From Candidatus Rokuibacteriota bacterium (lineage in GTDB: Bacteria; Methylomirabilota; Methylomirabilia; Rokubacteriales; CSP1-6): a stretch of DNA of 34,956 nucleotides. The notes under the pieces were generated by a model that was not told the DNA's origin, searched no databases, and was given only the letters and a program-made list of their open reading frames with translations. Location of the stretch: assembly GCA_003220475.1 (NCBI GenBank), contig QHSO01000067.1, forward strand, positions 1 to 34,956, in the 5' to 3' direction. The translations under genes and the position numbers were made by a program. This document shows, piece by piece, positions 8,679-19,357 of this stretch (position 1 is its first letter; each line of letters starts with the position of its first letter).

Positions 8679-8707
8679 TTGACACACTCGAGCGCGAGGC
8701 ATAGCAT
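8679..8707 (+). promoter_or_regulatory. Sigma70-type promoter for ftsH-htrA
   Basis: -35 TTGACA (8679-8684), a 17-base spacer and -10 TAGCAT (8702-8707); transcription should start near 8714, shortly before the ftsH ATG at 8725. It mirrors the leftward promoter, with 21 bases between the two -35 boxes, so one regulator could cover both. Confidence 0.6.
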
Positions 8708-8724
8708 GACGAACGGAAAGCCCG

Positions 8725-10623
8725 ATGAAGCCGCGGATGTCTCAGCGCATCCAGTTTTCCCTCGCCTATCTGCTCGTGGCGGTCATCGTCCTGTCGTTCT
8801 TACAGAGCTGGCTGCTCGCGCCGCGCACGATCGAGATCCCGATGTCGAAGTTCCTCGAGCTGCTCGAGGCCGATCAGATCCAGAAAGTCGCGGTGACGGA
8901 GCGCGAGATCCGCGGCATCGCGAAGCCGGGCGCGCTGCCGGCGCCGCCGACAGCCGCCGGCGATCGGCTACGCAAGATCCTCGGCACCGAGGAGGAAACG
9001 CGGGTCTTCGTCACCACGCGGATCCCGCTCGTCGACGATCAGCAGCTGGTGGACGAGCTGCGCGCGCACAACGTGGAGTTTGCCGGCCGCATCGAGACCA
9101 CGTTCTGGAAGGATCTGCTCTTCGGCTGGGTCATCCCGCTCGCGGTCATGGTCGCGATCTGGATGTTCCTCATGCGCCGCGTGGGCGGCGGACCGACGCA
9201 GGCACTGTCGTTCGGGCGCAGCAAGCACAAGATCTTCGACCGCAAGGAGCTGAAGACGACCTTCGCCGACGTGGCCGGCGTCGACGAGGCGAAGGCGGAG
9301 CTGGTCGAGATCATCGACTTCCTCAAGAACCCACGCAAGTATCAGCGCCTCGGCGGCCGGCTGCCCAAGGGCGTGCTGCTGGTGGGGCCGCCCGGCACCG
9401 GCAAGACACTGCTGGCCCGCGCGGTCGCGGGTGAGGCCGACGTGCCGTTCTTCACGCTGTCCGGCTCCGAGTTCGTCGAGATGTTCGTGGGTGTCGGCGC
9501 CGCGCGCGTGCGCGACCTCTTCGAGCAGGCCAAGGACAAGGCGCCGTGCATCATCTTCATCGACGAGCTCGACGCCATCGGTAAGTCGCGCGCCGGCGCC
9601 AGCGGCTTCGTGGGCGGCCACGACGAGCGCGAGCAGACACTGAACCAGCTGCTGGCGGAGATGGACGGCTTCGACTCCTCCAAGGGCGTGATCATCATGG
9701 CGGCCACCAACCGTCCCGAAGTGCTCGACCTGGCGCTGCTGCGTCCGGGGCGCTTCGATCGCCAGGTGGTCGTCGACAAGCCCGACATCCGCGGCCGCGA
9801 GGCCATTCTGCGATTGCACGCGCGCGCCGTGGTGCTGGCGCCGAACGTCGAGCTGGCCGTGATCGCCGCGCGCACGCCCGGCTTCGCGGGTGCCGAGCTC
9901 GCAAACATCGTCAACGAGGCCGCCCTGCTGGCCGCGCGGAAGGAGAAGAACGCCGTCGAGATGGCGGACTTCGAAGAGGCCATCGACCGCGTCGTGGCCG
10001 GGTTGGAGAAGCGCAGCCGCGTGCTCTCCGAAAAGGAACGCGACATCGTCGCCCACCACGAGATGGGGCACGCATTCGTGGCGACCTCGGTGGCCCACGC
10101 CGATCCGGTACACAAGGTGACGATCATCCCGCGCGGCATCGCCGCCCTCGGCATGACCTACCAGCTGCCCACGGAAGACCGCTTTCTGCTGACGCGCGGG
10201 GAGCTCGAGGACCGCATCGCGGTCCTGCTCGGCGGGCGTGTGGCGGAGGAGCTGGTGTACGGCGAGGTCTCGACGGGCGCCCACAACGACCTGGAGCGTG
10301 CCACCGAGCTGGCGCGGCTGATGGTCACGAAGTACGGCATGTCGGAGCGGCTCGGCCTCGCCACCTACGGCGAGCGCAGCCCGCTCTTTTTGAAAGCGAA
10401 CGGACTCGGCGGCGAGCGCGATTTCAGCGATGCGACGGCGCGCACCATCGACGAAGAGGTGCGGGCCATCCTCGACCGCACGCACGACCGGGTCCGCGGG
10501 CTTCTGACAACGAAAAAATCAGCGCTGGTCGCCGCCGCCGGCGAGCTCAAACGCGTCGAAACTCTCGAAGGCGAAGCTTTGCGTCGTTTGCTCAACGGCG
10601 AAGCCGCCGCGACAGTGGCCTAA
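8725..10623 (+). CDS. ftsH: ATP-dependent zinc metalloprotease FtsH
   Basis: Membrane-bound AAA+ protease that degrades misfolded membrane proteins and short-lived regulators. The 632-residue protein has helices at about 12-30 and 132-150 flanking a periplasmic domain. The AAA module follows: Walker A GPPGTGKT (221-228), Walker [12 protein letters not shown] (276-286) and the second region of homology [20 protein letters not shown]. The zinc protease site is HEMGH (His445, Glu446, His449), with Asp522 in NDLERAT as third ligand. Length is normal for the family. The ATG at 8725 has GGAAAG upstream; the ATG at 8737 is an alternative. It is followed after 16 bases by htrA, making a membrane and periplasm quality-control pair. 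Confidence 0.96.
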   Translation: MKPRMSQRIQFSLAYLLVAVIVLSFLQSWLLAPRTIEIPMSKFLELLEADQIQKVAVTEREIRGIAKPGALPAPPTAAGDRLRKILGTEEETRVFVTTRIPLVDDQQLVDELRAHNVEFAGRIETTFWKDLLFGWVIPLAVMVAIWMFLMRRVGGGPTQALSFGRSKHKIFDRKELKTTFADVAGVDEAKAELVEIIDFLKNPRKYQRLGGRLPKGVLLVGPPGTGKTLLARAVAGEADVPFFTLSGSEFVEMFVGVGAARVRDLFEQAKDKAPCIIFIDELDAIGKSRAGASGFVGGHDEREQTLNQLLAEMDGFDSSKGVIIMAATNRPEVLDLALLRPGRFDRQVVVDKPDIRGREAILRLHARAVVLAPNVELAVIAARTPGFAGAELANIVNEAALLAARKEKNAVEMADFEEAIDRVVAGLEKRSRVLSEKERDIVAHHEMGHAFVATSVAHADPVHKVTIIPRGIAALGMTYQLPTEDRFLLTRGELEDRIAVLLGGRVAEELVYGEVSTGAHNDLERATELARLMVTKYGMSERLGLATYGERSPLFLKANGLGGERDFSDATARTIDEEVRAILDRTHDRVRGLLTTKKSALVAAAGELKRVETLEGEALRRLLNGEAAATVA

Positions 10624-10639
10624 GGAGGCGTTGAATTCC

Positions 10640-12109
10640 ATGATGCAGCTCAAGCGAACCTATTTCGTCGCGGCCCTGGTACTGATGCTGGTGGCCGGCG
10701 TCACGCTCGGCGCCGTCGCCGGCGGGCGCACCGACCGCCCGCCGCAGGCGGCCGCACCCACGGCCCCCGTGCTGCCCGTGCAGATGCCGCTCAACACGGG
10801 CACCTTCGCCGGTGTAGCGGAGATCATCAAGCCGGCGGTCATCAACATCAACACCGTCTCGAAGGGCGGCACTCCCGGCAGCGGCGGGCGCACGCCGTTC
10901 GAGGAGTTCTTCGGCGAGGACTTCTTCCGGCGGTTCTTCGGCGACGCGCCGGAGCGCATTCCGCAGCGCAGCCTCGGCTCGGGCGTCATCGTCGACGCGA
11001 GCGGGATCGCGCTGACCAACGCGCACGTCGTCGAGAAGGCGACGGAAATCGAGGTCATCACCCTCGACGGCAGCAAGCACAAGGCGAAGGTCGTGGGCGC
11101 CGACAAGAAGACGGACCTCGCGGTGCTCAAGCTCGACGACGGCAAGGCGCAGTTCAAGTTCGCCCGTCTCGGCGATTCCGACCGCATGCAGGTGGGTGAC
11201 TGGGTGATCGCCGTCGGCTCGCCGTTCGGCCTGCAGGCGACCGTCACGGCCGGCATCGTCAGCGCCAAGGCGCGTAACATCGGGCAAGGCCCGTTCGACG
11301 ACTTCATTCAGACCGACGCCGCGATCAATCCCGGCAACTCCGGCGGCCCGCTCGTGAACATGGCCGGTGAGGTCATCGGCATCAACACGGCCATCGTGGC
11401 CGGCGGCTCGGGCATCGGCTTCGCGATCCCGTCGAACATGGCCAAGAAGATCTACACGGAGATCAACAGCAAAGGTCGTGTGACGCGCGGCTGGCTGGGC
11501 GTCTCGATCCAACCCCTCACCGCGGAACTGGCCAAGTCATTCAACGCCAAGGACACGAAAGGTGTGCTGATCTCCGACGTCATCGGCGAGAGTCCGGCCG
11601 CCAAGGCGGGGCTCAAGCCGGGCGACATCCTGCTGGAGTTCGACGGCAAGAAGGTCGAGGCGCCGGCGGACCTGCAGCGCACCGTCGGCCTGGCGCAGCC
11701 TGGTCAAGAGGCCAAGATGAAGGTGTGGCGCGATCAGGGCGAGAAGACGATCGACATCAAGATCGGCGAGGCGCCGGACGACAAGGAGACGCCGGCGCGT
11801 CCAAGCCGCGTGGCCCCGAGCACGCTCGGACTCGAAGTCCGTCCGATCACGCCCGAGATCGCGCGCCAGCTGAACCTCAAGTCCAACGACGGCGTGATCG
11901 TCGCGCGCGTCGACGAGGGCAGCGCCGCCGGCGACGCGGGCGTGCAGCGCGGCGACGTGATCCGCGAGATCAATCGTCAGAAGGTGCGCTCGATGGCCGA
12001 CTACGAGCGCCTCACCAAAGACGTGAAGGAGGGTGACCGGCTCACCGTGCTGCTCCAGCGCGGACAGATGTCGTTGTACGTCGCCTTCACCGCCACCGGC
12101 CGCGGCTGA
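10640..12109 (+). CDS. htrA: Periplasmic serine protease DegP/HtrA with two PDZ domains
   Basis: Secreted or membrane-tethered protease-chaperone for misfolded envelope proteins. Taking the ATG at 10640, the protein has 489 residues: a signal anchor (about 8-27), an acidic/aromatic loop (FEEFFGEDFFRRFFG) typical of HtrA, a trypsin-like domain with triad His129 (TNAHVV), Asp159 (TDLAVLK) and Ser234 (GNSGGP), then PDZ1 (RGWLGVSIQPL...) and PDZ2 (LGLEVRPITPEIA...). A TTG at 10631 is also in frame but lies only two bases after the GGAGG ribosome site; the ATG gives a more usual gap of 11. It follows ftsH closely and is ended by a strong hairpin at 12140. Confidence 0.95.
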   Translation: MMQLKRTYFVAALVLMLVAGVTLGAVAGGRTDRPPQAAAPTAPVLPVQMPLNTGTFAGVAEIIKPAVININTVSKGGTPGSGGRTPFEEFFGEDFFRRFFGDAPERIPQRSLGSGVIVDASGIALTNAHVVEKATEIEVITLDGSKHKAKVVGADKKTDLAVLKLDDGKAQFKFARLGDSDRMQVGDWVIAVGSPFGLQATVTAGIVSAKARNIGQGPFDDFIQTDAAINPGNSGGPLVNMAGEVIGINTAIVAGGSGIGFAIPSNMAKKIYTEINSKGRVTRGWLGVSIQPLTAELAKSFNAKDTKGVLISDVIGESPAAKAGLKPGDILLEFDGKKVEAPADLQRTVGLAQPGQEAKMKVWRDQGEKTIDIKIGEAPDDKETPARPSRVAPSTLGLEVRPITPEIARQLNLKSNDGVIVARVDEGSAAGDAGVQRGDVIREINRQKVRSMADYERLTKDVKEGDRLTVLLQRGQMSLYVAFTATGRG

Positions 12110-12139
12110 TCCCGTCCGGGCCGACAGGCTGAGGTCCAG

Positions 12140-12166
12140 AAAGGGGGCCTGCGTTGGGCCCCCTTT
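12140..12166 (+). terminator. Rho-independent-type terminator after htrA
   Basis: Perfect 10-bp stem AAAGGGGGCC (12140-12149) / GGCCCCCTTT (12157-12166) with a 7-base loop, 30 bases after the htrA stop, then a T-rich run (CCATTTGGCTTGGTTTG). It separates ftsH-htrA from dnaJ-clpB. Confidence 0.8.
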
Positions 12167-12180
12167 CCATTTGGCTTGGT

Positions 12181-12199
12181 TTGAGTGGCGGAGACTCAA
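12181..12199. promoter_or_regulatory. HAIR operator (HspR-associated inverted repeat)
   Basis: TTGAGT-N7-ACTCAA (12181-12186 and 12194-12199) matches the core of the known HAIR consensus CTTGAGT-N7-ACTCAAG; only the outermost C and G differ (T and T here). It sits 34 bases before the dnaJ start and covers the place of the -35 box, as expected for a repressor site controlling a chaperone operon. HspR is a MerR-type repressor known to control dnaK or clpB operons in other bacteria. No hspR gene is in this window. Confidence 0.75.
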
Positions 12200-12205
12200 T
12201 TGACC

Positions 12206-12222
12206 TGCTACACTTCGTGTAG
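12206..12222 (+). promoter_or_regulatory. Extended -10 promoter with overlapping palindrome, dnaJ-clpB
   Basis: TGCTACACT (12206-12214) fits an extended -10 (TGn then TACACT), with the HAIR site in the -35 region. A 6-bp inverted repeat CTACAC-TTC-GTGTAG (12208-12222) covers it. AGGA (12221-12224) precedes the ATG at 12233. An alternative, -35 TTGACC (12200) with -10 GATTTA (12223), would start transcription inside the gene and is less likely. Confidence 0.4.
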
Positions 12223-12232
12223 GATTTAACTG

Positions 12233-13285
12233 ATGGCCGTCGAATTCAAGGATTACTATCGGATCCTGGGCGTCGATCGGAAGGCCGACGACAAGACGAT
12301 CAAGTCCGCCTACCGGAAGCTCGCCCGGAAGTACCACCCCGACGTCAACAAAGGTCAGGACGCGAGCTTCAAAGAGATCAACGAAGCGTACGAGGTTCTG
12401 TCGGATCCCGAGAAGCGACGGCGATACGACACCCTCGGTCCCGACTGGCAGCGCTACACGCAGCAGGCCACGGGTCAACAGCCCGGTGGCTTCACGGTGG
12501 AGTACGGCGACGCCGGAGACTTTTCTGAATTCTTCCGCACGATCTTCGGTGATCTCGGCGCCCGCATGGGCGGCGCCGGCCAGGCAACGGGCAGCCGCGT
12601 GGGATTTGGGCGCGGCGGCTTCGAAGATCTCCTCGGCGGTGGGATGGGCCGGGGCACCCGCCGCCGACGCGGCGAAGACGTTCAGGCAGGGATCGAGATC
12701 ACGCTGGACGAGGCGTTTCACGGCACCCGCAAGTCGCTCGCGCTCGAGATGGACGAGCCGTGTGCAACATGCCAGGGCAGCGGCAACGTCGGCGGGAAGC
12801 CGTGCGCGTCGTGCCACGGTACGGGCTGGCAGCGCGCGCGGCGCGACGTCGACGTCCGAATCCCCGCCGGTGTCCGCACCGGTCAAAAGGTGCGCGTCTC
12901 CGGTGAGGGCGGCGGCGGCGCGGACGGCCGCGGCGACCTCTATCTCGTCGTTTCGGTCGCGCCGCATCCGCAGTTCGAGCGCAAGGGGGACGACATCCAC
13001 GTCACGCTGCCGATCACCGCACCCGAGGCCGCGCTGGGCGCGACGATCGAGGTGCCGACGCTTCGCGGCAAGGTCTCGATGAAGATTCCGCCGGCGACGT
13101 CGAGCGGTCGCACGTTCCGCCTGCCGGGCTACGGGATGCCACGCGTGAAGGGCGGTGGCGCCGGCGACGAGCTGGTGACCGTTCGGATCATGATGCCGGC
13201 CGAGCTGACGGCCGCCGAAAAAGAACTCTACGAGCGCCTGCGCGCGCTCCGGACCGATTCCCCGCGGGGGTACTCCCATGGATAA
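12233..13285 (+). CDS. DnaJ/CbpA-like co-chaperone with half zinc finger
   Basis: The 350-residue Hsp40 presents substrates to Hsp70 and works with ClpB in disaggregation. The J domain (residues 6-68) has the HPD triad at 35-37. A Gly/aromatic region (85-150) follows. The zinc region holds only two CxxCxGxG repeats (Cys177/180 and Cys191/194) where classical DnaJ has four, so at most one zinc centre can form. Two C-terminal beta domains follow (residues 198-330). The gene directly follows a HAIR operator and promoter and is 152 bases before clpB, which suggests heat-shock control of both. The final residues (DSPRGYSHG) overlap a small repeat-borne reading frame. Confidence 0.92.
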   Translation: MAVEFKDYYRILGVDRKADDKTIKSAYRKLARKYHPDVNKGQDASFKEINEAYEVLSDPEKRRRYDTLGPDWQRYTQQATGQQPGGFTVEYGDAGDFSEFFRTIFGDLGARMGGAGQATGSRVGFGRGGFEDLLGGGMGRGTRRRRGEDVQAGIEITLDEAFHGTRKSLALEMDEPCATCQGSGNVGGKPCASCHGTGWQRARRDVDVRIPAGVRTGQKVRVSGEGGGGADGRGDLYLVVSVAPHPQFERKGDDIHVTLPITAPEAALGATIEVPTLRGKVSMKIPPATSSGRTFRLPGYGMPRVKGGGAGDELVTVRIMMPAELTAAEKELYERLRALRTDSPRGYSHG

Positions 13286-13355
13286 CAGACGGCGCGCGTC
13301 GATTCGCCGACCGTCGAGCCCCGGAGCCCGGCGCAGGGGCTCCGACGGCACATAG
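13278..13355 (+). CDS. Arg-rich micro-ORF 1 in repeat copy 1 (25 codons)
   Basis: An ATG at 13278 overlaps the dnaJ end in another frame and opens a 25-codon frame (begins MDNRRRAS, contains RRPSSPGARRRGSDG, stops TAG). A near-identical frame occurs in repeat copy 2. A GGGGG run lies about eight bases upstream, but no good ribosome site is seen. Translation is unproven; the frame may be chance in a palindromic element. Confidence 0.2.
   Translation: MDNRRRASIRRPSSPGARRRGSDGT
13288..13350. repeat. 63-bp direct repeat, copy 1, with internal hairpin
   Basis: First of two copies spaced 73 bases apart, 61 of 63 positions identical. Each contains GAGCCCC ... GGGGCTC (here 13316-13322 and 13336-13342). 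The flanking CCGTC / GACGG extends the stem to 12 bp with one bulged base. Confidence 0.9.
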
Positions 13356-13356
13356 G

Positions 13357-13428
13357 ATGAGACGGCGCGCAACGATTCGCCGACCGTCGAGCCCCGGAGC
13401 CCGGCGCAGGGGCTCCGACGGCAAATAA
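13357..13428 (+). CDS. Arg-rich micro-ORF 2 in repeat copy 2 (23 codons)
   Basis: The ATG at 13357 begins one base after the TAG of micro-ORF 1 and gives MRRRATIRRPSSPGARRRG..., stopping TAA at 13426. It matches micro-ORF 1 except for the first residues, one Ser/Thr change and the last residue. The stop lies just before the clpB ribosome site, so translation could couple to clpB. Existence of the peptide is unproven. Confidence 0.2.
   Translation: MRRRATIRRPSSPGARRRGSDGK
13361..13423. repeat. 63-bp direct repeat, copy 2, with internal hairpin
   Basis: Second copy, differing from the first only at 13371-13372 (AA for GT). It carries the same bulged 12-bp stem and ends 14 bases before the clpB start. 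Together the copies fill nearly the whole dnaJ-clpB gap. Confidence 0.9.
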
Positions 13429-13437
13429 AGGAGAGCG

Positions 13438-16038
<2,601 letters not shown>

Positions 16039-16061
16039 AACACCGCGCGAGTCTTCTCCGG

Positions 16062-16091
16062 CCAATCCGCCGTCGCACGACGGCGGGTTGG
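16062..16091 (+). terminator. Stem-loop terminator after clpB
   Basis: 13-bp stem CCAATCCGCCGTC (16062-16074) / GACGGCGGGTTGG (16079-16091) with one G-T pair and a 4-base loop, 24 bases after the clpB stop. The following U-run is weak, so it may be a transcript-end hairpin rather than a classic intrinsic terminator. Confidence 0.5.
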
Positions 16092-16133
16092 CTGGGTGAA
16101 TCGCCTCCGGCGCGTGCCATCATCTGAAGCCTC

Positions 16134-17408
16134 ATGACGCCAGCGCGCCGGCTGCACCCCGCCTGGATCGTTCTCGCCGCGCTCACCGTATGCATGCTCG
16201 CCTCCACGGGCGTGCGCTCCGTGTTCGGCGTCTACATCAAGCCGATGGAAGAGGAGATGCACTGGAGCCGCGGCGCGCTCTCCACGGCCGCCGCACTCGG
16301 GCTGCTACTGCTGGGCGCGGCGGGACCGTTCGCCGGTCGCCTGGCGGACCGCTGGGGACCCGCGCGCGTCATCGTGGCGGCGATGGCGCTGCTCGGCGTC
16401 GGCTCGATCGCGTCGTCGTTCGTCTCGAGCCTCTGGCAGCTGTTCGTCTCCGCGGGCGTGTTGATGGCGATCGGCGCGGGAGGCGCCGCGCTGAGCACGG
16501 GCTCGGCGATCGTCGCCCGGTGGTTCGACACGCACCGCGGCATGGCCATGGGCGTCGCGGCGGGCGGCATGTCGGCCGGCCAGCTCATCTTCATTCCGCT
16601 GGCGACGAAGCTGACGTATGGCTTCGGCTGGCGCTGGTCGTTCTTCTGGCTCGGCCTCGGTCTGGTGCTGCTCACCGTGCCGCTCGGCCTGTGGCTGCTG
16701 CGCGACACGCCCGAGGAGCGCGGACTCCGCCCGCTCGGCGCGACGGGGCCGACGCAGACGGCGGCCGACATCGCCGCCGCCAAGCACGCGGGCCGCGTGT
16801 CCGTCACCGAGGCCGCGCAGACGCTGCCCTTCTGGCTCCTGATGGGCTCGTTCTTCGTGTGCGGCTACACGAGCAACGGCATGGTGCTCACGCACTTCAT
16901 GCCGCACGCGCTCGAGCACAACTTCACGGCCATGCAGGCCTCCACCGCGCTCGGCGTCATGGGCGCGATGAACATGATCGGCACGATCGGCTCGGGTTGG
17001 CTCTGCGACCGCCTCGGCCGCCGCGGCCCGCTCGCCTTCTACTACTTCGTCCGCGGTCTCTCGCTGATCTTCCTGCTCTATGTCTGGGACGTGCCGTCGC
17101 TGCACCTGTGGGCGGCGCTGTTCGGGCTGAACTATATCTCGACGGTCCCGCCGACCACGACGCTGACCGCGAACATCTATGGACGCTTCTCCGTCGGCGA
17201 GCTCTCGGGCTGGATTTTCTTCGCCCACCAGGTCGGCTCGGCGCTGGGCGCCGCCGGCGCGGGCTGGATCTTCGAGTGGACCGGCTCGTACTCGAGCGCC
17301 TTCGTGTCGGCGGCGGTGATGGCGTTTCTCGCCGCGGGCATGGCGCTGATGATCCGCGAGGCGCCTGTCCGCGCGCGGCCGCTCACGCCGGCGACGGCGA
17401 CGACCTAG
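16134..17408 (+). CDS. MFS transporter, oxalate/formate or monocarboxylate-type
   Basis: The 424-residue protein has 12 predicted helices. The family loop motif GRLADRWGPARV lies after helix 2 and a related DRLGRRGPLAFYY after helix 8. The N-terminal half (GVRSVFGVYIKPMEEEMHWSRGALS) resembles the MCT/OFA branch that moves monocarboxylates or dicarboxylates. No substrate can be assigned. It lies between the clpB hairpin and a small membrane gene, without an obvious partner. A +1 frame in the same span is only a shadow. Confidence 0.85.
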   Translation: MTPARRLHPAWIVLAALTVCMLASTGVRSVFGVYIKPMEEEMHWSRGALSTAAALGLLLLGAAGPFAGRLADRWGPARVIVAAMALLGVGSIASSFVSSLWQLFVSAGVLMAIGAGGAALSTGSAIVARWFDTHRGMAMGVAAGGMSAGQLIFIPLATKLTYGFGWRWSFFWLGLGLVLLTVPLGLWLLRDTPEERGLRPLGATGPTQTAADIAAAKHAGRVSVTEAAQTLPFWLLMGSFFVCGYTSNGMVLTHFMPHALEHNFTAMQASTALGVMGAMNMIGTIGSGWLCDRLGRRGPLAFYYFVRGLSLIFLLYVWDVPSLHLWAALFGLNYISTVPPTTTLTANIYGRFSVGELSGWIFFAHQVGSALGAAGAGWIFEWTGSYSSAFVSAAVMAFLAAGMALMIREAPVRARPLTPATATT

Positions 17409-17440
17409 AGCGACCCAGGCGGCTCGGAAGACGGCGGCGA

Positions 17441-17680
17441 GTGACGGCTGGCGAACTGTGGGCGCAGATAATTCGGAACGTGGCCACGCACGCCGTCGTT
17501 CTCGGCGCCGCGGCCATCGTGGGTCTGCTGACGGCAGCTGTAACCGTCATCGTGATGCGCCGTCAATCTGCCGCGCACACGGCGCGGGTGTCCGAGCGAG
17601 CGATGAAGGTTGTTTGGTATGGCGTTCTTGGGCTCGTGCTCGGCGCATTCATCATCCTGGCGATCGTCAACAACCGTTAG
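17441..17680 (+). CDS. Small membrane protein, two helices, unknown function
   Basis: Starting at the GTG at 17441 the frame gives 79 residues with two hydrophobic helices (about 17-39 and 58-76) joined by a polar, basic linker (RRQSAAHTARVSERAMK). The start lies 32 bases after the MFS stop, with GGAAG some 11 bases upstream. The composition is protein-like and unlike antisense noise. No family is recognised; it may be a transporter accessory subunit. Confidence 0.6.
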   Translation: MTAGELWAQIIRNVATHAVVLGAAAIVGLLTAAVTVIVMRRQSAAHTARVSERAMKVVWYGVLGLVLGAFIILAIVNNR

Positions 17681-17721
17681 GTTCAGCCGTCAACGAAGCG
17701 GCGGACGATCAGTGAAAAATA

Positions 17722-19316
17722 TCAGTGCGCGATCGCGTGCGCACCGCGGCGCGGATCGGCGCCGGTCCAGCGCGCGCCGTCATCGGCGACGCGCACGGCA
17801 CAGACAGCGCCCGCGCGCCATTCCCACTCCGGCCACTCGCTGACCTCGTGGCCGCGCGCGGCCAGCGCGTCGCGCGTCTCCTTCGGCACGCGGCGCTCGA
17901 CCTCGAGCTTGCCCGGCGCGTACGCGTGCGGCCAGAACGAGTCGGGGAACGAGCGCGACGCCACGCGCGGCGCCTCGATGGCCTGCTGCAGCGGCATGTC
18001 GAACACGACGTGGTTCAATAGCACCTGCAGCATGGCCTGCTGCTGGACGTCACCGCCCGGGGTGCCGACCGGCATCACGAGCTTGCCGTCGCGCAACAGC
18101 ATCGCCGGCGCGGGCGTGAGCCGCGGCCGCTTGCCGGGCGCGACCACGCTCTTGTGTGCCGGATCGAGCCAGCCCTGCGAGCCGCGCCCGGACACTACGC
18201 AACCGACGCCGGCGACGGCCGGCGAGTCCACGTTGGGATCGCTCGGCGTCGCGGAAAAGCCGTTGCCGTCCGCGTCGACGACGGCCACGTACGACGTGTC
18301 GAGCGATTCGTCGGCGCCACCCGCGATGGCGGCGGTCGGTCGGCGATCACCCGCGGGCGGCATCTCGCGCCACGCGCGGTCGCGAATCAGCGCGCGACGC
18401 TCGGCGGCGTGGGCCTTGGACAGCAGCATCTCGGCCGGCACGTCGACGACGTTCGGATCGCCGTAGTACGCCTCGCGCTCGGCAAACGCGACCTTCACCG
18501 TCTCCGCGATGAGGTGCAGGTAGGCCGGCGAGTTGTGGCCGAGTGCCGCCAGGTCCGTGCCCTCGAGCAGGTTGAGCATCTGCAGCAGGACAGGGCCCTG
18601 ACACCAGAAGCCGCACACGCCCACCTGCCACGGGCCCCACGTGCCGACCAGCGCGCGCTCGATCTCGACCTCGAACGCCGCGAGATCATCCAGCGTCAGC
18701 GGGCCCTTCTCGGCACGATGGAATTCCGCGATGCGCTTGGCGGTCTCGCCGCGATAGAACTCGTCGCGTGCCGCGCGAATTCCCGCGGCGCGGCTGCCGC
18801 CGGCGCTCTTCTCCGCGCGCGCCATCCGGCCGAGCGTGTCACCCAGCTCCGCCTGCGGCGTGCGTGCTCGGTGGCCGCCGCCGCGACGTCCGCGAAGGAC
18901 ATCGTCCCCCAGCGTTCGAGCGCCCCGCACCAGGCCGCCGGCGCCGCGGGCACGACGGTGCGCGCCAGCCCCGGCGGGATCTGGTTGCCGAGGCCCCGGA
19001 AGTACTCGAGGGTCGACGCGCGCGGATACGGGCCCACGCCCGAGACCTGAAATGTCTCCCCCGTGCGCGCGAGGTGCACCAGGATCGGCGCGACGCCGGC
19101 GACGCTCACCATATCGGGATGGACGACGCCCAGCGTGAGGCCCGCGGCAACTCCGGCGTCGATCGCGTTGCCGCCGGCGCCCAGCACGTGGGCCGCCGCC
19201 TCGGCGGCGAGCGGGTGGCCGGCCGCGACGGCCCAGCGCGAGCCGATGGCCTGCACGGTGGCGGTCGGACGGTACGCGGGCGCGCTCTGCTGGGAAGAGG
19301 CGGAATCGAGGCTCAT
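17722..19316 (-). pseudogene. Gamma-glutamyltransferase-like protein, frame broken near 18858
   Basis: Ntn-hydrolase family that cleaves or transfers gamma-glutamyl groups. The first frame (ATG 19316, MSLDSASS) carries the N-terminal domain GHPLAAEAAAHVLGAGGNAIDAGVAAG through to WGTMSFADVAAAATEHAR. The second frame resumes at QAELGDTLGRMARAEKSAGG and runs to the end, including the candidate nucleophile Thr in ESLDTSYVAVVDADGNGFS (codon about 18297-18295) and late motifs NVDSPAVAGVG and GTPGGDVQQQAML. The block normally found between (a few tens of residues) is missing and the frame changes. Unusually, the Thr is followed by Ser-Tyr instead of Thr-His, and the N-terminal glycine cluster is replaced by SVAGVAPI, so it is a divergent paralogue. 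An ATG at 19343 is an alternative start. Confidence 0.8.
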
Positions 19317-19357
19317 GGCCGGGATGATACCCCGTGCGGGCATGCTACGCTCGCCGC

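Noticed and set aside
12200-12228. Promoter TTGACC-N17-GATTTA for dnaJ
   Set aside because: It would start transcription after the ATG and leave no room for the AGGA ribosome site; the extended -10 at 12206 fits better.
17681-17721. Terminator between the converging small membrane gene and the transferase gene
   Set aside because: No inverted repeat or T-run was found in these 41 bases.
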